Virus record (IMG/VR): IMGVR_UViG_3300046796_000539
Coordinates: 1 to 24,700 of that record
Length of the DNA: 24,700 bases
Direction: 5' to 3' (one strand)
Source of the DNA: a virus
Part shown: positions 14,731 to 20,888 of the stretch, piece after piece
Layout: every line of letters starts with the position of its first letter
Position numbering within the stretch: position 1 is the stretch's first letter
The notes under the pieces: generated by a model
Databases searched by the model: none
Told to the model about the DNA's origin: nothing
What the model saw: only the letters and a program-made list of their open reading frames with translations
Translations under genes and position numbers: made by a program

Positions 14731-14936
14731 GTGGGCTTATAGCCTCTGCTTTTTTCATCGCCGCAGGACTCTATTGCTCTAGGTACTTCTCCCGTCCAAA
14801 CGGTGAGACAATAGCGGGAACCGCACCCGCACCCGGCGTTTTGTTCCGGCGCCGCGAACGCAAGAAGCCAAAATCCGTCAGTGAATTAGATCAGTGGCGC
14901 CGCGAGCAGGAGGCCCCGCCCGGCGATCCCACTTAA
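14709..14936 (+). CDS. Small membrane protein, lysis-region (holin-type candidate)
   Basis: 75 residues from GTG at 14709, preceded by AGGA at good spacing inside the acetyltransferase gene. Residues 2-24 form a single hydrophobic span (FALGFISGLIASAFFIAAGLY), then a basic cytoplasmic tail (FRRRERKKPKS) ending in a polar helix SELDQWRREQEAP. The layout, one N-terminal span and a charged tail, fits a holin, antiholin or other small phage membrane protein. Its position between sugar genes and endolysin supports a lysis role but does not prove it. Confidence 0.65.
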   Translation: MFALGFISGLIASAFFIAAGLYCSRYFSRPNGETIAGTAPAPGVLFRRRERKKPKSVSELDQWRREQEAPPGDPT

Positions 14937-14947
14937 AGGAGATCCCC

Positions 14948-15184
14948 ATGGCAGCCTACGATTTGAATGAGCTCGGCGAGAGTTTAAAAGCCGATGGCCT
15001 CGTGCTCGCGAAAGACACGGCCGAAGTCGCAGCCCGTAAGGCGTTCACCCGCGTCTATGCGTGGCTGAAAAAGTCGGCAGCGGAATCGGCGACACCCATC
15101 GATGACATCGCGCTCGGATTCTTCTCGCAGTACGAGAAAGTGGTCCTTGCGAAGATAGACGAAATCAACGGAAAGGTCGGGTAA
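14948..15184 (+). CDS. Small soluble phage protein, unknown
   Basis: 78 residues from ATG at 14948, which has the best ribosome binding site in the region (AAAGGAGAT, 5 bases before the ATG). It is helical and charged (LGESLKADGLVLAKDTAEVA, then FTRVYAWLKKSAAES, then EKVVLAKIDEINGKVG) with no membrane span or cysteine. It is found between two small membrane protein genes in front of the endolysin. The strong ribosome binding site suggests high expression late in infection. No family is recognised. Confidence 0.75.
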   Translation: MAAYDLNELGESLKADGLVLAKDTAEVAARKAFTRVYAWLKKSAAESATPIDDIALGFFSQYEKVVLAKIDEINGKVG

Positions 15185-15188
15185 CGCC

Positions 15189-15422
15189 ATGCCCTGGTTC
15201 CTTACTCTTCTTCTTCCGATGCTTGCTCGGCTAGCGATGAAAATCGGGCTTCCGGCGCTAGAGAAAAAATGGCCGTGGGTCGTTCCTATCGCCGACGCCA
15301 TCTTGAAACTCATCGGCGGCAAAACTGCTGAGCCATCCGAGAACCTCATGGCGAGTGCTGAGCACTACAACGCCCTTTGCTCTGGCGGGGTGTGTAAACC
15401 CGATGGCGCTATCGTTAGCTGA
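15189..15422 (+). CDS. Membrane-active small protein, holin candidate
   Basis: 77 residues from ATG at 15189, 4 bases after the previous stop. The N-terminus is strongly hydrophobic (PWFLTLLLPMLARLAMKIGLPAL, residues 2-24), and a second hydrophobic segment follows a KK break (WPWVVPIADAILKLIGG, 28-44); the tail is polar with two cysteines. Two short hydrophobic segments immediately before the endolysin gene make this the best positional holin candidate. It overlaps the endolysin gene by 20 bases. Confidence 0.6.
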   Translation: MPWFLTLLLPMLARLAMKIGLPALEKKWPWVVPIADAILKLIGGKTAEPSENLMASAEHYNALCSGGVCKPDGAIVS

Positions 15423-15759
15423 CAAGCAAAAAGTCTTCTCCACCCTCGTCGCGCGGCTCATTTTGCATACCGTGGGGACGGCAGGAGTGAGTGTAACGCT
15501 CGGCGAGGCGTGGAGAACTAAAGAGCAAGCGGAGCTCTACGCGAAAGAGGGAAATGGCATCGTCAATTCCCTGCATTGCCTGAGGCTCGCGATTGACCTC
15601 AATCTCTTCCGCGATGGGAAGCTTCTCGTCACGACCGACGACTACCGCTCCATGGGAGAGTTCTGGGAGTCGTTATCGACCGCAGACTACTCGTGCAGTT
15701 GGGGGGGCAGGTTCGGCGACGCCGACCACTTCGCTATCGCTCACCAGGGCGTCCGATGA
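15403..15759 (+). CDS. M15-family peptidase endolysin
   Basis: 118 residues from ATG at 15403. This is the small L-alanyl-D-glutamate/D-Ala-D-Ala peptidase fold (peptidase M15, as in phage T5-type endolysins) that cuts the peptide stem of peptidoglycan. GEAWRTKEQAELY (34-46) is the conserved opening. NSLHCLRLAIDLNLF gives His58 and Asp65, and WGGRFGDADHF gives His109, the three zinc ligands. There is no signal peptide, so release needs a holin. A run of seven G bases (15699-15705 area) encodes part of WGG. The 3' end overlaps the convergent o-spanin-like gene by 87 bases. Confidence 0.9.
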   Translation: MALSLADKQKVFSTLVARLILHTVGTAGVSVTLGEAWRTKEQAELYAKEGNGIVNSLHCLRLAIDLNLFRDGKLLVTTDDYRSMGEFWESLSTADYSCSWGGRFGDADHFAIAHQGVR

Positions 15760-15864
15760 TGATTCGATGGCGTCCGCGATAGTCGGGCCTGCCGGGCAGT
15801 ACTCGATTTTCATCAGAGTCACGTGGCAGCCGGAAAGAAGTACCAATGCCACGAGGTAGGGCAC
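15673..15864 (-). CDS. Putative outer-membrane lipoprotein, o-spanin candidate
   Basis: 63 residues from GTG at 15864, overlapping the preceding stop as TAGTG. The N-terminus VPYLVALVLLSGC carries a clear lipobox (LSGC, Cys13), so the mature protein would be a 51-residue lipoprotein. The mature part is Ser/Ala/Pro-rich and unstructured-looking (AESSSD, AEPAPPTARV), as in Rz1-type o-spanins, which join with an inner-membrane i-spanin to break the outer membrane. The gene directly before it encodes a membrane-anchored coiled-coil protein, the expected partner. The last 87 bases are antisense to the end of the endolysin gene. Confidence 0.65.
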   Translation of the reverse strand: MPYLVALVLLSGCHVTLMKIEYCPAGPTIADAIESSSDALVSDSEVVGVAEPAPPTARVVCGR

Positions 15865-16181
15865 TAGTTCATCCGCCTGGCGTCGAGTTTCATTTCCATC
15901 CGCGCCAGAGCCAATTTCGTATCGCTGTGCCCGTCCGCGCACTTCTCTAGCAAGTCCGTTTGCCGGTCTAAGATTTCCGTTTGCCGCCCGGTCTGCGTGG
16001 CAATCGAAAGGATAGCGTCTTCCAACCGTTCGACGCGCCCCGGTCTCGCATGAGGCTCCGCGTCGGCTTTGGGTTCCGGTTTTGAATCGCGCGCTTTCAG
16101 GTACCAAATGAGCATGCCGGCAATCACGGCCCCCGTGCCGCCCTTTTCGAGCGCCGTTAAAAGTGCGGTTCCAAAGTCCAT
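15864..16181 (-). CDS. Membrane-anchored coiled-coil protein, i-spanin candidate (or holin)
   Basis: 105 residues from ATG at 16181 (an in-frame TTG lies 9 bases upstream). Residues about 6-28 (LLTALEKGGTGAVIAGMLIWYL) are a membrane segment, then a charged linker KARDSKPEPKADAEPHARPG and a long helical region (RVERLEDAILSIATQTGRQT ... LALARMEMKLDARRM) with coiled-coil character. One N-terminal span plus a long helix, followed by a lipoprotein gene, is the layout of i-spanin/o-spanin pairs. Phage holin-like proteins with 'LEKGGTxAVIA' starts also exist, so that is the main alternative. It is the penultimate gene of the long leftward operon. Confidence 0.65.
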   Translation of the reverse strand: MDFGTALLTALEKGGTGAVIAGMLIWYLKARDSKPEPKADAEPHARPGRVERLEDAILSIATQTGRQTEILDRQTDLLEKCADGHSDTKLALARMEMKLDARRMN

Positions 16182-16193
16182 GCGGTCCAATGA

Positions 16194-16388
16194 TCATACT
16201 TCACCGACCTCGTCCCGGCACGGCGGCACGCTCTTCCATCCCCACTCTGTCGAACCGGGGCTGAGATAGTGCCAACGCCCGGTTCCACTCGGCATCGCCA
16301 TTACTTCACGCCGCGTGCCGCATCGGGGGCAAACGCCAGCCCCACCATTCGAGCGCGGCCACGAGTGCCAGCGCCGCGGACGTTTCAT
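16194..16388 (-). CDS. Small Cys-containing protein, unknown
   Basis: 64 residues, ATG at 16388 overlapping the upstream stop as ATGA. It has one CPRC knuckle (about residue 20) and a further Cys near the end (VPPCRDE), with Trp/Arg/Gly-rich sequence between (GRWHYLSPGSTEWGWKSVPP). It may be a degenerate or three-ligand zinc ribbon. The coupling and fit between neighbouring genes support it; no family is recognised. Confidence 0.65.
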   Translation of the reverse strand: MKRPRRWHSWPRSNGGAGVCPRCGTRREVMAMPSGTGRWHYLSPGSTEWGWKSVPPCRDEVGEV

Positions 16389-16882
16389 CCCGTCTTTTCC
16401 CGTCCCGACTTTTGCCGGCTCCCGCTTCTAGGTCCGCCGTGGCCTGACACCGCAACGCCGGCCGGTATTGCCTTCTGGCATTTCCTGCATTCCACCCGGC
16501 TTTTGTTATTCACCGCTCCACATGGGCAGTGCCAGCCGACGGAGCGGGGGGGTTGCGAGGTCATGGGGCCTCCGGGCGAAAAGACAGTCAGCTCCGCTTC
16601 GCAGTACGAGCCGCGCATCGGCAACGCGCTCTCGGTGCACCAAATCACCTCGAGGTCTTTTGTGACTCCCTCGGCAACGGACCTCCTCACGTATTCGGAG
16701 TGATGCTGTTTCAGCTCGTCCACGCTGCGAGCGCGCAACAGTTCGGTATCGTCGACTCTTCGTCTCGCGCGGTACGTTTTGAAGTAGCGAGACAACCACG
16801 AGCCGAGCGCGTTTTCGTCTCCCGCTCGGACTATCTCCCGCAGCTCGCCCATCGCCTTCGCGTATTCCAGCGCGTTGCTCAC
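16385..16882 (-). CDS. Protein with C-terminal RanBP2-type zinc finger, unknown
   Basis: 165 residues from GTG at 16882 (GTGA overlap with the upstream gene). The N-terminal half is helical and charged (ALEYAKAMGELREIVRAGDE, then YRARRRVDDTELLRARSV). A segment VTKDLEVIWCTESALPMRGSY follows. Near residues 118-136, WHCPCGAVNNKSRVECRKCQ has the spacing of a RanBP2-type or similar treble-clef zinc ribbon (W-x-C-x-C-G...N...C-x-x-C), and the tail is Gly/Ser/Arg-rich and basic. A nucleic-acid-binding role is plausible. No specific phage family is recognised. Confidence 0.7.
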   Translation of the reverse strand: MSNALEYAKAMGELREIVRAGDENALGSWLSRYFKTYRARRRVDDTELLRARSVDELKQHHSEYVRRSVAEGVTKDLEVIWCTESALPMRGSYCEAELTVFSPGGPMTSQPPRSVGWHCPCGAVNNKSRVECRKCQKAIPAGVAVSGHGGPRSGSRQKSGREKTG

Positions 16883-17055
16883 TTCGTCAACCGCCTAAAT
16901 ACCCGCACGGGGTCCGTCCACCACTCCCGCAGCCGATACCCCCATCCCAAACCCAGCGAGACAATCGAGGCGAACAGGAGCAGGTCCGAGAGTTCCCTAT
17001 GCGATGCTTTCACTTCACACACCAAGGCGAGCAGAGCGAAGGTGAGGGCGGTCAT
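16879..17055 (-). CDS. Small membrane protein, unknown
   Basis: 58 residues from ATG at 17055, overlapping the stop of the upstream tiny gene as ATGA and the start of the next as GTGA. A hydrophobic N-terminus (ALTFALLALVCEV) and a second hydrophobic stretch (LLLFASIVSLGLGWGY, about 25-40) are followed by a basic Trp-rich tail (RLREWWTDPVRVFRRLTK). It could span the membrane once or twice. Function unknown; it sits in the early operon a few genes before the spanin-like pair. Confidence 0.65.
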   Translation of the reverse strand: MTALTFALLALVCEVKASHRELSDLLLFASIVSLGLGWGYRLREWWTDPVRVFRRLTK

Positions 17056-17183
17056 GGGGACTCCGGGTCTTCGACGGCCGGCAGATCGGTGCCTAGTTTT
17101 CGCCGCAGTTTTTCAATGTCTCGCCGCTCCGCGAGCAGTCGGAGTGTCTTCACCGCGGGCTTCACCATGCATTCCGTGATCAC
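17052..17183 (-). CDS. 43-residue basic helical protein, unknown
   Basis: GTG at 17183 is preceded by a strong AAGGAGG ribosome binding site and overlaps the upstream stop as GTGA; the stop at 17052 overlaps the next ATG as ATGA. The peptide is a basic amphipathic helix (VKTLRLLAERRDIEKLRRKL) with an acidic Pro-rich tail. The exact junctions on both sides make it a convincing small gene. A nucleic-acid or protein-binding peptide is possible but not shown. Confidence 0.65.
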   Translation of the reverse strand: MITECMVKPAVKTLRLLAERRDIEKLRRKLGTDLPAVEDPESP

Positions 17184-17422
17184 GTCGCCTCCTTGCCGGA
17201 GAGGATGGCTTCAATGTCTGCGATGCACTTCCGCGCCGTGGAGTGCACGTAGAGTTCGAGCCCGACGTCGAGAGCATCCTCCCGAATTCGGCCGAGCGCC
17301 TCCCCGGCGACGGCCAGTGCCTCGCGGAAGGCGTACTCGCGGTGAAGGTCGCCATACGGAACGTGCCGGTGCTTCTCCCGTGCCCGGCTATCCTCAATCG
17401 CCGCCTGGATTGCCTCGCTCAT
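17180..17422 (-). CDS. Small helical protein, unknown
   Basis: 80 residues from ATG at 17422 (MSEAIQAAIEDSRAREKHRH...), chosen because it overlaps the previous stop as ATGA; the in-frame start at 17461 overlaps more. It is predicted helical with an Ala/Glu/Arg-rich middle (YAFREALAVAGEALGRIRED) and LYVHSTARKCIADIEAILSG at the end. Proteins of this kind are frequent as unknowns in phage early operons. Confidence 0.7.
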   Translation of the reverse strand: MSEAIQAAIEDSRAREKHRHVPYGDLHREYAFREALAVAGEALGRIREDALDVGLELYVHSTARKCIADIEAILSGKEAT

Positions 17423-17751
17423 TGCCCCGCCTTTCGGGGGACTTCGACGAATTCGATCCACTCATCGACGTTGTATGGGTCCTCGGTAGGGCGGATGAAA
17501 CACCGGCCGATGTTCGATTCGTTCGGCGCCTGCAAGTAGTGACACCACACCCGCCTCCGCTCTCGCTTCACGAGGCGCCGGCACTGCTTCGGGTGATACG
17601 TTTGTCGGCGTCCATCGTCTCTGTCCACCATCACCCCGGGGCATTCGGGGATGGGGAACTTCGCTACTGTTCCCGTGATTCGCCAGCCTGCCGCGGACTC
17701 GGTTCCGGTGTACACCGCTACGCGGTCCCCTGGCTTGAATGGGGTTTTCAT
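17419..17751 (-). CDS. Small beta-rich (KOW/SH3-like) protein, unknown
   Basis: 110 residues from ATG at 17751 (ATGA overlap with the nuclease gene stop). The opening KPGDRVAVYTGT ... RITGTVAKFP ... VMVDRDDGRRQTYHPKQCRRL has the alternating pattern of an SH3-like/KOW barrel, often a nucleic-acid or protein-binding module. The rest includes VWCHYLQAPNESNIGRCFI and an acidic end. The domain guess is from pattern only, and no function is assigned. Confidence 0.65.
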   Translation of the reverse strand: MKTPFKPGDRVAVYTGTESAAGWRITGTVAKFPIPECPGVMVDRDDGRRQTYHPKQCRRLVKRERRRVWCHYLQAPNESNIGRCFIRPTEDPYNVDEWIEFVEVPRKAGQ

Positions 17752-18404
17752 GGGGCCTCCGAAACGTAGTCGACTGCCTCGCGGGCGCAGCCGAACGGGT
17801 CTTTCCAAATGTCGGCACCGCTGAAACGGAACACCGCGTGCCCGAGTTTTTGAATCTCCCGATCCCTGCGTTTGTCGTGGCTCACCTGTTCCCTCGTTTT
17901 CTCGTGAAACTCATGCCCATCGCACTCGACGACAAGCGTCCGTCGCCGCCCGCCGTCCGTTCCGGCGATGAGAAAATCAGCGAAGTACCTACCGAGCGGT
18001 TTTTGCACTTCGATTTCGACGCCGCCGGGTAACGGGGTGTGAATGAGAATAGCCCCGGTCGCCCCTCGTCGGACCTCAGGGTAGTCGGCCTCTACGTAAA
18101 CGGCTGCGAGGAATGCCCGTTCAATAGGCGACTCGGTGTTTCCTGGCGCCGCCGCAAATGCCGTCTCGAGCTTTTCCCAAAGCCCGGCACCCGAACCCAG
18201 CGTCATGAGACGTTCCGCCCACTTCTCATCGGGCGTGAGGTCGGGGACCATGCCGAGAACGACCCGGCGCAGAATCGACCGGATACCCTCAATCGTCCCG
18301 CCCGCCCGCCGAAGCGTATGGCGACGCCGCTCGTCGAGGAGCTGGCATGCTCGCTCGAGCTCCGATTGATCTCTTTGCCCACGTAGGTATTTGTCCAGGG
18401 TCAT
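17748..18404 (-). CDS. Vsr/DUF559-like PD-(D/E)XK nuclease
   Basis: 218 residues, ATG at 18404 with GGAGG 6 bases upstream. The N-terminal 90 residues are helical and basic. The C-terminal half has the Vsr/DUF559 pattern: GRYFADFLI (metal-binding Asp), TLVVECDGHEFHEKT (Glu, Asp and His), SHDKRRDREIQKLGHAVFRFSGADIWKDP. Such proteins are single-strand or mismatch-type nucleases of the restriction-endonuclease fold. Its place after initiator and helicase genes suggests a role in phage DNA metabolism. The first 116 bases lie within the 3' end of the helicase gene in another frame, an unusually long overlap. Confidence 0.85.
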   Translation of the reverse strand: MTLDKYLRGQRDQSELERACQLLDERRRHTLRRAGGTIEGIRSILRRVVLGMVPDLTPDEKWAERLMTLGSGAGLWEKLETAFAAAPGNTESPIERAFLAAVYVEADYPEVRRGATGAILIHTPLPGGVEIEVQKPLGRYFADFLIAGTDGGRRRTLVVECDGHEFHEKTREQVSHDKRRDREIQKLGHAVFRFSGADIWKDPFGCAREAVDYVSEAP

Positions 18405-19314
18405 CGATGGCCTCCGGGTCGGTCACAAAACTCGCCCGCTCTATGAAATATTTCTCGCTGTAACTGTTCGTCTTGAAATCAAAACCGTGCACTCCCACAA
18501 AGGGCGTCGTGTCCGCTGCACTCCTCGCTTTCGCGATGTGGAAGTACGTCGGGTATGCGCCGATGGTCGTGTGTTTCGCGGGCGCGAGGAGGACGACGGT
18601 CGTCGCTACCTTCACGATGTCCGAGTGCCCGTGGAAATCGTCGAGATCGGGAAGCGTTTTCCCGCTCATCCGGTCGCTCTTTCGCAAGTGCGCGAGAAGA
18701 ATCACCGGCTTCCCGCGGTGAATAGACGCGTCGCGAATAGCGTGAATCGCCTTCTTCAACCCCTCGCTCTCGTTCGGGCCGAAGTCGAAATAGTGGAGGT
18801 GATCGATGATCACGAGGTCCACTTCCTTCGATACCGTTTCGAACTCACCGGTAAATTTTTCAACGGTGAACGGACCATCCTTGTAAATCAGCCGGAGCGA
18901 AGAGAGATCCCGCGCGAGCTCCTCTTCCGCGACTTTTTCAATCGCGTCCCACTCGCTGCAAAATCCCTGAACGAGCCAATCACGGTATCGAGGGAAGGGA
19001 CGCGCTCCTGACGTCCCCGCATAGTGAACGTGATAGAGCTGGGCGAGCTTCCGGTACTTGAGCCGCCGGTGTATCTCCCATCGGTCGGCCTCGAGCGCGT
19101 AGAAGGCAACCTCGCGCGATTTCGATGACGCCGCCTGCGCGATGGTTGTCGCGAGTTCCGTTTTGCCGCGACCGGTGCGAGCACCAACGAGAACCAGATC
19201 GTTCGGCAAAATGCCGTGCAGCGCATCGTCGAGATAACTCACGCCGAACGGCGCAATGCTGCCAGCGAGCACGTGCCTATCGAGTTTTTCTTCCAGCCAC
19301 TCAGTCGCGTGCAT
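18289..19314 (-). CDS. DnaB-like replicative helicase (RecA-fold domain)
   Basis: 341 residues. Walker A is GARTGRGKT (44-52); FYALEADRWEIHRRL (about 71-85) is the DnaB H1a-like segment; Walker B is VDLVIIDHLHYF with Asp171; VILLAHLRKSDR (about 204-215) resembles the H3/sensor region; HIAKARSA follows. The DnaB N-terminal domain is missing, so it is a short phage-type helicase as in lambda-P- or P22-12-like replication modules. It overlaps the initiator gene by 14 bases. The last 38 residues (Ala/Pro/Arg-rich, ARASMPAPRRAASPYASAGG) are encoded inside the start of the next gene and look like a disordered tail. Confidence 0.9.
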   Translation of the reverse strand: MHATEWLEEKLDRHVLAGSIAPFGVSYLDDALHGILPNDLVLVGARTGRGKTELATTIAQAASSKSREVAFYALEADRWEIHRRLKYRKLAQLYHVHYAGTSGARPFPRYRDWLVQGFCSEWDAIEKVAEEELARDLSSLRLIYKDGPFTVEKFTGEFETVSKEVDLVIIDHLHYFDFGPNESEGLKKAIHAIRDASIHRGKPVILLAHLRKSDRMSGKTLPDLDDFHGHSDIVKVATTVVLLAPAKHTTIGAYPTYFHIAKARSAADTTPFVGVHGFDFKTNSYSEKYFIERASFVTDPEAIDDPGQIPTWAKRSIGARASMPAPRRAASPYASAGGRDD

Positions 19315-20011
19315 CGCCGCCCCCGAAGTCGTACACGCGCTCGCCGCCGTCGGTCGCGCACGCTCCCGCGTCGGGCTCGAGCCAATCGCGCCAGCCGGTC
19401 ACCCACGTGGACCAGTACTGCACGAACCGTTTCTCGGTTTTCTCGGCAATCACGTTCGCGGCGTAGGCGCTCACCGCGACGAGCAGGTTCGGGTAGTCCT
19501 CAGGCAGCAGATCCCGCATGAGCACTTTCATCCCGGCCGTTTTGCCCTTCTTGCGAGGAAAGCGCGCATACGCCGCCTCGACCTCCGGCGGCCATTCCGT
19601 CTGCGGACGTTTTCGAGGCGCGTGTTCGTTCGTATCGTTCGTTCGTTCGTAGCGTGCCGTCCCCGGCACATCCCCGTTACATGTCTGTACCGGGTCCGGT
19701 TCGAGGCCCGTTGCTGTGAGAACCTTCCCGTTCAGGGCTCCAAGCGCCGAGAGGAGCTGCTCCTCTTTTAGCTTTCCTCCGGTCCACACGGAGCAGAACC
19801 ATCCCGACTCGAACTCGATCGTGTCCGTGTCGCGCTCCTGAGCGAGCCCCACGAGCATGAAAAATATCGCCATGTGCTCGAGGCTTACGCCGTAGAGGCT
19901 TTCGCTCTGCGCGAAGCGGTTTTCCGTGCGGAACCAAGTGAACCTTTTCTGATCCGTCCGCTTCGGATTGTGCTTCTCGAAGCTGAGAATGCAGACGTGT
20001 ACCTTCCCCAT
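19301..20011 (-). CDS. Replication initiator/helicase-loader-type protein (replisome organizer)
   Basis: 236 residues from ATG at 20011 (MGKVHVCILS...), preceded by GGGAAGGGG; the in-frame start at 20119 would run through the iteron-like repeats. The N-terminal part (KRFTWFRTENRFAQSESLYG ... LEHMAIFFMLVGLAQERD) resembles the winged-helix region of phage replication proteins. The linker is rich in Thr, Asn, Pro and Arg. The C-terminal part (AYARFPRKKGKTAGMKVL ... YAANVIAEKTEKRFVQYWSTWVTGWRDW) is the typical helicase-loader-type end of phage replisome organizers. It is followed directly by the DnaB-like helicase gene, as expected for origin recognition and helicase loading. Confidence 0.78.
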   Translation of the reverse strand: MGKVHVCILSFEKHNPKRTDQKRFTWFRTENRFAQSESLYGVSLEHMAIFFMLVGLAQERDTDTIEFESGWFCSVWTGGKLKEEQLLSALGALNGKVLTATGLEPDPVQTCNGDVPGTARYERTNDTNEHAPRKRPQTEWPPEVEAAYARFPRKKGKTAGMKVLMRDLLPEDYPNLLVAVSAYAANVIAEKTEKRFVQYWSTWVTGWRDWLEPDAGACATDGGERVYDFGGGDARD

Positions 20012-20049
20012 CCCAAAACCCCTTCCCAAATCCCAATCAAACGACCGAC

Positions 20050-20156
20050 GACTCGGCTTGCTTATCCCCGAAGGACCTCGAGCCGCCGGCCAGCGAAGCG
20101 GACTAGGTGCATTCAACATCCCCGACTAGGTTTGTTTATTCCCAGACCGCTTCGCT
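20050..20156. repeat. Iteron-like repeats upstream of the replication initiator, origin candidate
   Basis: On the plus strand GACTCGGCTTGCTTATCCCC (20050-20069) and GACTAGGTTTGTTTATTCCC (20124-20143) match at 16 of 20 positions; a third, more diverged copy starts GACTAGGTGCATTC at 20101 and ends ACATCCCC at 20123. An inverted pair AGCGAAGCGG (20092-20101) and CCGCTTCGCT (20147-20156) flanks the last two copies. All lie in the 223-bp non-coding gap 20012-20234, just upstream of the initiator gene. Iterons in or beside the initiator gene are standard phage origin architecture. Regulatory repeats for the initiator promoter are the alternative. Confidence 0.5.
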
Positions 20157-20234
20157 CACAGGCCTCGAAGAGGGCGACCCATCCCCGCCGTCCGTGGGTT
20201 AAATAACGGCAGCGAGGGCGGGCCGCCCGTGAAA

Positions 20235-20417
20235 CTATTCCCCATCCCCACCGGTGAGCTCGCACTTGGTCAAAATGCACGCCTTCTCGGTCTTCTTGCA
20301 GTCGGTGATGACCGCAGTACGGGCTTGGTCCAAGGTCGGCATGCTCGCCTCGTAAATCTTTCCTAACGGCGAGATTGCGGTACACGTCCAGAACGTTGCG
20401 ATGAGAGTCGCGATCAT
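20235..20417 (-). CDS. Small exported protein with cysteines, unknown
   Basis: 60 residues from ATG at 20417, with a strong AAAGGAG ribosome binding site. The N-terminus MIATLIATFWTCTAISPLG is a short hydrophobic signal-like segment; the rest is a small charged domain with Cys at about 40, 47 and 52 (ITDCKKTEKACILTKCEL). There is no clear lipobox. It may be a periplasmic or membrane-anchored protein stabilised by a disulfide. It overlaps the upstream gene by 4 bases. No family is recognised; a role at the envelope (for example, exclusion) is only a guess. Confidence 0.65.
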   Translation of the reverse strand: MIATLIATFWTCTAISPLGKIYEASMPTLDQARTAVITDCKKTEKACILTKCELTGGDGE

Positions 20418-20689
20418 TTTTTCTCCTTTGAAAAGTTATCCAGTGCGTCGCGGGCTGCGTCGCTTGCTTCCTCGTAGGCCTCTGCCCAGTCGGTTACGGT
20501 GAGTCGTTCGCGTTTGAATCGCGGGCCGGCAACGATGAATTCCAACGTCTCGCGATACGCGTCGCGCTCCTTGCAGAGTCTCCGAATGTCCATTCGGGTG
20601 AAGGGTACCCAGCACTCGTGGCAGAGCGGCGTTTCCCAGCTCTCAGTGTCGGCGAGAATGATGTCGCCGCAGGGGCATCGCTCGCTCAT
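20414..20689 (-). CDS. Small zinc-binding-type protein, unknown
   Basis: 91 residues from ATG at 20689, chosen for GAGAGGAAG directly upstream and the ATGA overlap with the previous gene; the longer frame to 21019 is antisense-like and lies inside two other genes. The N-terminus has CPCG (residues 5-8) and a second pair CHEC (23-26), giving a zinc-ribbon-like fold (MSERCPCGDIILADTESW, then LCHECWVPFT). A helical Arg/Glu-rich part follows. It is in the early operon between unknown genes. Confidence 0.75.
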   Translation of the reverse strand: MSERCPCGDIILADTESWETPLCHECWVPFTRMDIRRLCKERDAYRETLEFIVAGPRFKRERLTVTDWAEAYEEASDAARDALDNFSKEKK

Positions 20690-20883
20690 GGCTTCCTCTC
20701 CAAATCCGTCATCACATCCACGGTCTTTTTCACCGTGAACATCGCGTAGCAGCCGCAGCAAATTTGCGTTTGTTTGAAATCGAATCCCTCGGGAAACCTC
20801 ATTTCCTCTAAAACATGGAACCCGTGCCGACACGCGAAGGCGGGCCAGAATAATGCGGCGAGGGTTTTGAGGAGGTTCGTCAT
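20686..20883 (-). CDS. Small cysteine-containing protein, unknown
   Basis: 65 residues from ATG at 20883, with AGGAG at good spacing. It opens with a hydrophobic segment (LLKTLAALFWPAFAC), has HGFHVLEEMRFPEGF in the middle and a CCGC cluster (about residue 43), then MFTVKKTVDVMTDLERKP. The Cys/His set may bind one zinc. It starts 6 bases after the methyltransferase stop. No family is recognised. Confidence 0.7.
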   Translation of the reverse strand: MTNLLKTLAALFWPAFACRHGFHVLEEMRFPEGFDFKQTQICCGCYAMFTVKKTVDVMTDLERKP

Positions 20884-20888
20884 GCGGG

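Noticed and set aside
15673-16197. Single 174-codon minus-strand frame
   Set aside because: Only its last 63 codons look like a protein (lipoprotein); the upstream part is the shadow of the membrane-anchored coiled-coil gene in another frame.
20113-20385. Minus-strand frame ending in GINKPSRGC across the iteron region
   Set aside because: No good start or ribosome binding site, and it lies mostly over a small gene with a strong site; its resemblance to an adjacent frame stems from the DNA repeats.
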